Positions 50,651-61,100 of a stretch of 64,000 nucleotides of DNA are shown piece after piece. The notes below the pieces were generated by a model, which saw only the letters and a list, made by a program, of their open reading frames with translations, did not search any database and was not told where the DNA came from. Numbering within the stretch: position 1 is the first letter of the stretch; every line of letters starts with the position of its first letter. Both the position numbers and the translations under genes were made by a program. The DNA is from Phorcus lineatus. Lineage: Eukaryota; Mollusca; Gastropoda; Trochida; Trochidae. The stretch is from NCBI GenBank assembly GCA_921293015.1, contig OV121091.1, forward strand, positions 37,432,839-37,496,838, read 5' to 3'.

Positions 50651-51640
50651 CTAAGTGTGAACTAAGAAATGTACTAAAATAAACGTCCGGATTATGTCCC
50701 AACATTATACTTGTACATCAACACTTGAACTTTGTAAATGGAAATGCGCCATTATGTGAGATTGCAAACTTCACTTGAGTTCTAAAGTAGTTCCTTGTTT
50801 GGAGCTCGTCTTTTCTCTTTGTGCGTAGAAGTTTAAAATAGCGATTTGGTTAAAAGCAACTACTTTTTGGGGGAGTCTTTTCTTACATATTACAGGTTAT
50901 TTATAGTTTGATTCTAAATGTCCTTGGAAATATTTTGGAATTATGTAATGTTTATTAGGACATATTTTCTGAAATATAACAGCTATTCCTGTTAATGTCG
51001 TCTGTCGTACTTAGTAATAAAACTCATCATCAAAAGTATTTTTTCCAAAATTACCTACGTGTTATTCTTTATTTTCTATTCTCATAAAGGGGGAATAACC
51101 CAAAATATATGTTGTTTCTATCAAAATTCAGTTCATAAGAAAAGGAAATACACGTGTCATATCTCTCTCCTTTCATAACGAATTTAAGAACAAAAATCTA
51201 GTTACGTCACTGTGGTCATATTCTATTATATGGACTATTTCATGGGTAATTCGATCAACAACGTCTTGTATGTTAAAACTTGGATACGTTTCCAATTTTT
51301 ATATCAATGAGGTTTGTTTACGTTTTCCCTTCCACATTTGTGTTTACAAACAGGCGTGACCTTCAACGAGGAAAATAAACGATAACAAATAGAATCATGT
51401 GATTACGAAATGTAGACTACTCATATTGACTAATCCATAACTCAGGCCACCGTCGATGTATCCACATTATTGAATCACTTTTACTCTCGAACAATGATTA
51501 TCGTGACCACAACGTTTATCAAACTAAGATAAGAACCGTGTTTCAGGTAAATTGCGAAATTCTAACAGTTTAAGTTCGATTTGCGCCTCAAACCGCGAGA
51601 CCTTCTCTCCGTGACTCACACTGAGCAACTGTCACCATGA
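50651..51640. other. Upstream flank of the KLF gene
   Basis: AT-rich sequence with no exon recognised; distal regulatory elements cannot be excluded. Confidence 0.35.
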
Positions 51641-52018
51641 AACACACTCGCCAAGTTATACTACGCTATAAATAGACACATTAATCTATTATCATAATGT
51701 CCCATGTATGGAAAAATAACTAACCAATCAGCGATTGAGGTTTCACGAAGCGACGATTTATCTTATTGGTCAATGAACATTCCTCGGATTCCTTCCGTAT
51801 GTAAGCGCCGTTTTGATTGGTCGATGTTTCACGTTCCTACAACCAGCGTATATGCAATGGCAAAATGTCTGATACGGTAGAGCCGTGACTGCTCGTGTAA
51901 ACGCGGGACGGACTGACTGACGGACAGTGCGATCTGACTCTGTGTAATTCAGCTATCTTCATGTATCAACGGAGGTGACGAAAATCCTTGGCTGTTACTG
52001 TACCGGCCATTAGCGAAA
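51641..52018 (+). promoter_or_regulatory. Putative KLF promoter and 5' UTR
   Basis: Within 380 bp upstream of the start codon are three CCAAT/NF-Y boxes (CCAAT at 51724-51728; inverted ATTGG at 51765-51769 and 51816-51820) spaced about 41 and 51 bp. Upstream of them is CTATAAATAG (51666-51675), a perfect MEF2-type site that also reads as a TATA box. A near-CArG motif, CCATGTATGG, lies just upstream of the first CCAAT box. From about 51840 the sequence is GC-richer and reads as 5' UTR, with repeated CTGACTGACGGAC. Clustered NF-Y boxes are typical of active promoters; the actual start site is not determined. Confidence 0.55.
51961..51978 (+). CDS. Five-codon upstream ORF in KLF leader
   Basis: ATG TAT CAA CGG AGG TGA, encoding MYQRR, lies 40 bases before the KLF start codon and in a different reading frame. 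It could lower KLF translation if the leader contains it. Its weak start context (C at -3) argues for leaky scanning. Confidence 0.35.
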   Translation: MYQRR

Positions 52019-52120
52019 ATGGATGTTTTACCGAGTGGGAATATTTTCCGGGAGCTACAAGTGGTGCACGACACCGGTTACTTCAGTTCCCAGCCTTCAC
52101 TAGAGGACTGTTGGCAGCAG
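52019..52120 (+). CDS. KLF6/7 (luna): KLF6/KLF7-type Kruppel-like factor, exon 1
   Basis: The 34 codons encode [14 protein letters not shown] at the start and [15 protein letters not shown] at the end. This matches the conserved N-terminal activation segment of vertebrate KLF6 and KLF7 and Drosophila luna (MDVL, IF.ELQ, V.H.TGYFS, PSLE...WQQ). These proteins are nuclear transcription factors that bind GC/CACCC boxes through three C-terminal C2H2 fingers, which are encoded beyond this window. The ATG has a strong context (A at -3, G at +4). The exon ends in phase 0 after codon 34 at CAG|GTCAGA, the same point where I recall vertebrate KLF6 exon 1 ending. The donor is GT but otherwise weak. KLF6 versus KLF7 cannot be decided; invertebrates usually have one gene. 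Confidence 0.93.
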
Positions 52121-55100
52121 GTCAGAACACGTAACTCTCTTGTCTATTGCATTTAATCCCTATCATCCCAGCCACGTGATCCACCATCTGCACGTGCACT
52201 TCATGTGAAATATACATTATCGCACACCCGTATGCCCCTTGTTGAATAACAGAAAATATCAATCAGGAACTGTTATGATTAGTGTTACATTTCATCTCAG
52301 CTGTCACTGTATTGCGGTTTCATAAGTTCATATCATTTGTTGTCAATATTGTTTGGTGAAAATACTTAAATCGTTACTTTTTATTACGATATACAACTGA
52401 CAATATGCCACTACTCTATGGTAAGATATGCAGAAACAAACTCTCACAGTCACATCCTTGTCTAACCCAATGCCCATGTAAGAGATGATCATACATTATC
52501 TCGTCTGAATATTATTTGAATTGATAACATTGTGTAACAATGTATTTCCTCGACAATCAATCGTTCTAAATATAGTAAACTATAACATACAGGCAAACAT
52601 GTTCTAGGTCAATCGAAATCCACATTTAGGAAGTGATGTTTATCTGTCAGTGTATGATTGACAGGTTCAAAATAATCTTGCTTGGGGGAGCGAGTTCACA
52701 CACACACTCACAGGGTAGGATATGTTTTTCTAACACTCCTTTATAATTAATTCATATAAACACTTGTCTCGTGGGCAAATTTAATTATTCATTAATCTTT
52801 TTAAAAGTTTTGCTGTACAGGAAGCTAAGAGACTTGGTACATGAAACATTTTGCTGAGGGATAGACCAGATGTGAAATGAATTTGAAAATAAGACTTGTT
52901 GTAAAGGAGATATATACTGTTTAATCAGGATGTTTAATTTACATGTGACATGACGAGAACCTGATATTTGATTTCTGACATTAAATATTAGATATGAAGC
53001 AGGATGTAAATTGAAAGTAGGAGCTGTTGATTGACGCATGTGTCACAGTTTGGCTTTAGTCATAAGAAACAACAGATTACAGTTACAATTTGGTTTGAGT
53101 ATATACAGTATAATTAGTTATTTAACAATTCATTAATTAGATGAGTAATTCTCCAAACCAATTACTACTTATAGATGCGACATTAACTTTTTCCTTGTGA
53201 AATTTTCAGCATTTTACAAATTTCTGAAAGTGGTTTCAATTAATATTTGGAAAAGTTGCATCCACCTATTAGGTAAAATTGAAAAGTGAAGTTGTCCAAT
53301 GTTGAAACTTCACTGTACACTGGATATTGAGCAATGTAGTTTTCAAAACGGTGTAACTGTTTTGGCACATGATTGACTTACTCAACAATCTGGATTAATT
53401 CTTGTCAATTATATCCATTCAAGATATAAGTTTATGTTCAAGCTTACTGTGACAAAATTAAACTGAATGACAAAAATAAAATTGGCTGAAGGTAGGCAAA
53501 TATGGCTTAATTAATTTGAACTGAAATTCATGTCCTGTATAGTGACATTTGATAGTGTCTGGATGTTTCCTGTCTAAATGATAGAAAATAACAGACTATT
53601 GTAAATAATAATCAAATATGGCTTAATTGATGTAAATTGAACCACAATTCCTCCTGTAAGTGTGCTTAGCTCGAGTATGCCGTGACAGTGTTGGGACGTC
53701 TCCAGACTGACCGACCAGGAGAGAGACTGACTGCAGAGTGACTCATCCCGCGGCTACACACTGTACATGTGGGATGTGATCTGATGTGATGTGATGCTGG
53801 GTACAGCCGGCTGTGATGTGATCTGTCTCCACTGCTTTCTCTCTGTCATAGGCAGCATTGTCTTCGTCACAAATCTTTGCTTTACTCATCAAAGAAAGAA
53901 TTGTCTACTTTGAATTGAAATATGAATTTTTTGTGAATAGTCGATATTCATTTGAGGTCGACATCAGTGTTGATAAAAATTATGAATGAATAGGGTTAAA
54001 GTGTAGTAAGATATTGTCTTAATACTTTTGTACTTTTGTTATCATTTTAAAAATTGATTTTCTGCTGAAGCATTACAGTCTTTGATATTCAGTAATGACA
54101 AATGTGTCAGTCTCCTTATAGAGCTGTCACAGTCCAGATGCTAACATTTATAATTTATGAAAACTGTTCGTCCAGAGCTTCTTTACACAAATTAAAGTAC
54201 AGATTTCTATTGGAGGTTGTTTACATCCAGCGTCAGATCAACATAAAGTCTAACTACTGTCAGAAGCATTCATTTATGTGTCAAGTTCACATAGACCCTG
54301 TAACTTGATCTGGGTTCAGCCAAGTTCAAAGGTCAGTTGTATACAAGGTTGGGGTCAGATTTGGGGTCAAGCGTAGTATGGATGAAGCTATTCCGGTACA
54401 ATGGTTGTAGTCCCTGAAGCAAATCCTGCACACTCTGGCATAGCTGTAGTTATCTTGATAGCTGGTCCAACCACAATTCCAGTTTTGTGTGTAATAGTCA
54501 CAGTGGCATTTACGCCAGTATGCACAAGGCTTTCACATCAGCATTAACTTTTCCATTACTGCATCTCTTGTTTCTAGTGCGTAGGGATTCAAAACTATTA
54601 GGCTGCGGGGTTGGCAGTAGTTACTAGAGTGGAGAATTGATGAGTCAGCTCTTCTGTCTCCCATCACATCCTGGCAGCTTGGTGTTTATACACTCTCTTC
54701 CCTTGGTGCATCCCCCCACTTTACTTATATAGTAGTATACATATATACGTGCTCTCAAACATGCAAGGCTATACATCTAATGGTACCTTGAACTAGATAT
54801 ATATTAACTACTACATACATACGTTGACTTATTACTTCATCCCTGTAAAGGAGTTTCTACGTTAATTAGCTTTCATTCCTTGACGAGCCTTTACAAACAC
54901 TCCTACAAGGCTACATGTTCTATTTAAATCTTAACATTTACATGTACATTGATATATCCTTTCATGTCAAGAAACTCATATCCATAATCTTACATTTATT
55001 ATGCATTATTCATTCAGTTTCATTCATTTACATAGATCTATTCAACTATTTAGAGACATAAGTATGCATCCATTTAGTCACATTGTTAAGTGAATGATAT

Positions 55101-58100
55101 TAATCAGCTTTCATTCAATTTGCAGTCTTTTAAAACATGAATACATCAACAAATCCACAGGTGTATATTTACTCTGTGTAAGTGTACTTACAATTTACCT
55201 GTGTAAGTATGCTTACAATTTACATGTAGACACCTCTACAACAACTTATAAGCACTTAGGGAAGATGTATGTATGATTATTTAATGTATTTTATTAACAA
55301 GCATACATTAATGCCAGGAGGATATAGCTTGACATGTATGCATAAATATGTACATGACTCACTTGATATATTTTCTACCTAAACTACATTCACATTGACT
55401 TATCTTTATATCTACACTTAGAAGCTTCATTCAGCCACCCGATACACTATTTCTGTATCACATGTTTATCTAGTTTAGATGTGCATTCTTGAAAAGGAGC
55501 CAATGGCAGTAGGTTTTATGTTCTTGTTGTCTTAATCTGTGCATCATTTATAGATACTGGATTTGTTTTGGGAAATTTTTCTTTTTCCCTTTTGCTGAAA
55601 TCGTATTTTGAAGTTTTGTTAAACCCATGGATGACAAGTCATATTCATCTGTTATCAGACTTAAAAAGAGCATGTTTAATACAAAAAGTTACAATGTTCG
55701 ACCTACAAGTACAAAGTTGTACATTGTAGACATTGGAGTGAAATATCACTTATGTTGGGTGATATACAGCAATATTCCGCATTAATGACTTGATATTTAC
55801 ATTAGGTCAGCCTCTATCACCAGGGGACTGTCATTAATTGCCTAATTATCTGGAAGGATTAATTAAGTGTAATCATGGAATATGCTGGTAGAAGGAAATA
55901 AGGGTGAAGGATTATCTCTTTGCTGAAAGATAATTGTCATGGTTACCAGTGTACCTTTGATTTCATTGGTTGTATTTCCTTTTAATATTTACATTGCCAT
56001 AATTATCCGTGTTCTAAAAGTTCAATTTGCTATCTTGATACATGTGCTTTAAGCATTACAATCCCTTAATTGACATTGGAGTGTGATATTAAAGAATTAC
56101 AAGTGTTAGAAGTTAGAATTAACCCAATTTTAGCTGAAATAGTATTCTCCTCTGAAAACTATAAAGGTCCCCAGTTTGAGTTTATTTTTAAAGACCAAGG
56201 ATCATTAACCTACAGGAACTCCAACTCACTGTCAAAAGTAATCACTCAGGATGGCCATCTGCTACAGAAAAGTACCCCAGAATATTCAGAGATTTTTAAA
56301 GAGTATTCAGTTGAACTGAATAGCTCTATTCTTAAAATTTTAAACGATGTGTAACCCTATTTAACAACTGATATTTAGAGGAAATAATTAGCCTAGGAAA
56401 ATTCCTTTCAGAAAAACCTTTCAGAGAGATCAGAGATCCTTTCAGAAAAACTCAATCATTATCATTTGTAACATCTTTCAATATTCCTTAAACAAATTTT
56501 TAAAGATATTTAATGGTAAGATATTTTAAACATAGAGACAAATTTCACTTATCAATTACAAAATAAACATTATTGATGCGCATACAAGAGAGACTGAAAT
56601 GATGCTAGAGGTATGGAGATGCGACTGACATGTATAGACTGCGGAGGGTCACAGAGACGTTGACGATGTAAACACTGGGCCTCTCCAGGTATTGACTCTT
56701 CTATTCAGATGCATTCATCTCTGGTTGTTTGCATATCTTGGTGTACTCTGGTGCAAACAGTCCAATACAGGGACCTGAATGGAGATTGCTCAGGAATATA
56801 TGTTTTGGATAGGAAGGTTGAAATTTTAAGATCATTTTAAGGGACATGTTCCATTCGAAATGATGGTTTCAAATTAAGATTTAATTTATCAAGTTCATCT
56901 GTGAAAATTTGAATTTTTTGTTTTACGTAATATGTTTTCTTTGGTGTGTTACCAAGTCCTTAAAGGCATTGATAAACAAAGTCATTTAGTCAGGTATTTT
57001 ATTGGGGCTTTCTTGTCGGATAATACCTTAGTTTATGACCACTGTGCATCAACTGAACGCAGATTTGATGTGCAGTTTGAGCTCCAGGGTAATATTGCTG
57101 TAAGCTATAATGGGGGATGATGTAATAGGGTACAGATACTATCAACAGAAGGACTGGTCAGTGTCATGCTGACAGATGACGGACATACGTCACACAGAGT
57201 CCATGTACCGTCTGAGAGGTATATCGGTGGACATTACATATGATGTAACTTTTGATTAGCCATCTTCAATCATTACCGGTACTGATTTCCCATCAAAATA
57301 AGGAAATGACTGCAGCATATGAAGAAAAGGCCACTCAAACAGCCCGTAACCTGGTAACTTGGGCTGGTAAATGTTTTAGATTTTCATTATTATTTCTTTA
57401 TGGCTGTTGAAAAGATTATAACCAACCAGTGTTAGTGACAAGCTTTCAGGAATCAGGTCAAGGGGAATAAGCTAAAATAAACTATGGAAAGACTATCCTG
57501 CAACATTTAGGAGCCCATGTAAGACTGATTGTGTGTTGATGTCAGAGACACTATCTTGTAACAATAGTAATAGAAGTATATATAGTATTGTTGGCAGGTG
57601 CTTCATAGTTGAATAAAGCTCTGGGTTATTCATGACACATGATGTAACATTCAGCAAAACATTGACTGAATTTGAGGTTTGAGTACTTTGACATGTTTAT
57701 TCAGTGACATTGATTTATGACCCAGATGAAAGTATCAGTAGCATTGTTGGTACTTTCTAGTTGGTCACAGTTTAGAAGAAGGATCTTATATCTATCAAGG
57801 AGCCTGTTGTTAGCAGCTTAACTAGCAGTAAAATTTTGCATTGTTGTTCACAGTTTGATAATGATAGAACAACATAATACCCCAAAGGCAAGGCATGTAT
57901 TTCACAGCTAAACATACACAAGTGTATATTACAATGTCGTTCATTGTTGCATTAAAGTCTTAACAGTCACATGACCTGATCACATTGCAAGTTTTAACAG
58001 CTTGGAGGAGGGTCCAAACAACAATATGCCTATGAATGATGTTTACAGTTGACTGAAGTCAGTGTTTCACTATTAACCATGAGGATATTCTCTTGAGGGC

Positions 58101-61100
58101 TCAGGCGCTGACCGTTATACCCGCTGACCAATCGCAATCAGCCAAACAGACCAAGATAATCGGTCTTGCAGTATACTGGTCATTATACCTTGGGGAGGGG
58201 GAGAAGAGAGGGTATGATCTGAACTCACTGACCCGTGGTCAAGATAAGAGGCCATGAGTTAGCAGTGACGATGAATCATTGATACATCAAGTCCAGACAC
58301 AAGTACCTTGTTGCCTTTAATTATCATAGGGACGAGACTGGCTTTATATTCATTTATATATACTTGTATACTCCATAGGTGACTTAAGTGCATTCAGCGA
58401 TGACTTGAAAGTTGCATATTTGATACCAGAGAGGTAATATTTTTAAAAAACATAGACCGTGTAGAGTCTGCCATTATTAATGCCTTAATAATAAGAGCTC
58501 TCCATACAGTTTAGGACCTCCTTCGAGAATTCTATAGCTTTCCATCTACATTGAAAATCTAACTAGACCTAAAAGGAAAATGATCACACAGATAAAGATA
58601 GTAAATATGAATGATTGACTCAATTGTAGTTTCAATATGCCTGAATATGACATTGTTTTATTCTCATATCTTATTTCTATATTAGCCTTCAAATGTGAAA
58701 TAATTACCTAATGTGTTTCCAACTCTTCCTTTCCAACATGGGGGTTTGTCTTAAAGAGTCCCCTAATTGTATGAAGGGACATAAAAACTAATTCTTCATT
58801 GCATGATTCTTTACGGTAGTTTTTGTACCATTATGCAATATATCCAAGCTAAGTGTGAGAGATGAGATGGTTGATAGTGCAGTATGTCTGCTGGAGATGG
58901 ACTTGTTGTGTTTTATGGAAGATTTATGTTGCAGCCTAACACTTACGAAAAGGGTTAAGAGCAAAGTTGATGTTTTATGGACATTCTTACACAGAGGTAA
59001 TGTAGTCCCAACCTCGCTAGTAGATGGTATATAGACACTGGGTTCAGTGCTGTGCACACATAACACACATTTGGTTTATGACTATAGACAAGAGATTTTG
59101 ACTTTAGATGTTTATTGTTGACATTTCTTAACTTTTAACATTTCATGAACAATCAAAGCAGTGAAATAAATCATCTTGGTAGCTTAATTTGCACATAGCA
59201 GGTTGAGGTTTAAGGTGACTGACATGTTTATTTGGTGATGGTGATAATCATCAAGAGGACACTGAGACAGTCTAGTGAGGGATATAAACCTTTATAACAT
59301 GATAGTATACCCAGACAGTGTTGCAAAGTTATTGATATTGACCTCACATGTGTAACTTCAAAGGAATCAGCAAGTGTCATCAGATTTTGATCTCATTTAA
59401 TGATGTGATCGTTTGATACAGGAAGTTTATCGCCACTTAATATTTTATCAAGGGGATTTTACATTCAAAGTAGAATTAAGAATTCAAAGAGTGTCAAAGT
59501 ATCATTTTCTAAAAATAATAAAGAAGATGTTTTATTGACTAGTCAATATATTGCTACTTCTGCCATTGAAAATAAGCTTACAGTTCATTTAGTTGGAACA
59601 CTTTTCAGAGTTGGTTAGTTTAAATTTAGTTTCAACCACGGAGGCATGTATATACGTATATACGTCCCTGTTAAAACCATGACCTGTCAGTTGAATCCAG
59701 GTCACATGAACTATGTCGTCCCGATTTCCTTCAATATTCTATAGCCAAACAACAGACAACTAACATAAGGCTAGAGACTTCAATGCAAGTTATATAAGAT
59801 AATATTGAATGCATTCGCTTGTATTAATGCTTACCAAGTCAACCATATCCTGGTCGCTTTGCTCAGTCAGCCATGACAGTAGATATATATATATACATGA
59901 AGAAGTTATATCTGTCTATCATCTGGCCCTGATTATGAATAAAAAGAGAGATGTATTGAAAACTAAGACATTTGACAATGGTTAGGCTCTGCAGGGGGTA
60001 TTTGACTTTAAACCATGGTCATTCAATGTGGATTTTGCAAGCAGGTTAGAAAGTTTGGATCACATGTGCTTGAGTCATTGCTACATTTACACACTTTTGT
60101 TAATAACAGTTTCAGCGTGGGGATTACATATGCCTTGAGTATATGACATGAAAAGATTTTGAAAGTGATTAGTTCAAAAAGCAACAGGAATTAAATTTGA
60201 AGATAAAGAATGTCCTCACAACTTTTAAAGGGAAATATATAAATTACAACAGAAATAAAGGCTTTGGAGACATGGATGTTTTAAATATTATTTACAAATA
60301 GTTAGAAAGTTATTCAGAAAAATAGATTTTTTTCCTCATATAAAAGATAGTTCTTTACACAAGGTTGTGCATTTTGAACTTAAAAGTTTCTCTCTATTTC
60401 AAATCAATAGCATCCCTAATAAACCACTGATTTTACAGTTACTGCGTATATGTACATCTGACAAGATGTGTTTCGAACTTAACATGTTCTCTCAGCTTAT
60501 TTGAAAAGCATCCCTGATAAATCACAGGATTTATAAAAATCAAAAGATTACATAGTCTACTTCATATCCAATATAAATCTATCAATCAAAATTCGAAAAA
60601 ATATCAAACCAATATATGAGCAATTGCAAGTCAAGACTTAACCACATGATGCAACAAGAAAAGCTTAATGGGAAACAAACAGTGACAAATGCAAACTCTT
60701 GTATGGTATACTCAAAGTAGAGGAAGTGGTGACAGGGTGGTGGAATTATAATCAATGAGGGTTTACAATCAACGTTGTGTTGACTTAATGCTGCTAATGA
60801 TTCCTATGTTAAGACTGCTAATGATTTCAACAAGATCGAACAAAGCTGACATTGTATCAGCCTGGTTAATGTTTTTGAGCACTAGCGGCTGATCATTAAT
60901 CCATCGAGTTGTTTTGATTCTGAAAGGTAATCCGCTAATCTGACGTGTGTTTACCTGAGGGATTTACCTTTTTGCTTACTGCTGGATACTTATTAGTCTA
61001 ACCTGAGGATGTAATTGTACACTGATGTCAGGTGCTTGTATACCTTGCTTACTTACCTGTTGATTGGCTGCTCAGGTGTGCTAGCCACTAATTAAAGGGA

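Noticed and set aside
53739-54647. Two AP-1 (TGACTCA) sites in KLF intron 1
   Set aside because: Several 7-base matches are expected by chance in 64 kb, and similar sites occur elsewhere (for example near 47433).
56070-56354. 94-codon open stretch inside KLF intron 1
   Set aside because: The peptide looks moderately protein-like, but there is no clear acceptor or donor pair, no known domain and no resemblance to KLF exon 2.
59880-59900. (AT)n and other short microsatellites (also near 28912 and 36493)
   Set aside because: Ordinary simple sequence, short, with no structure beyond that expected; the TCTG run belongs to a LINE tail.
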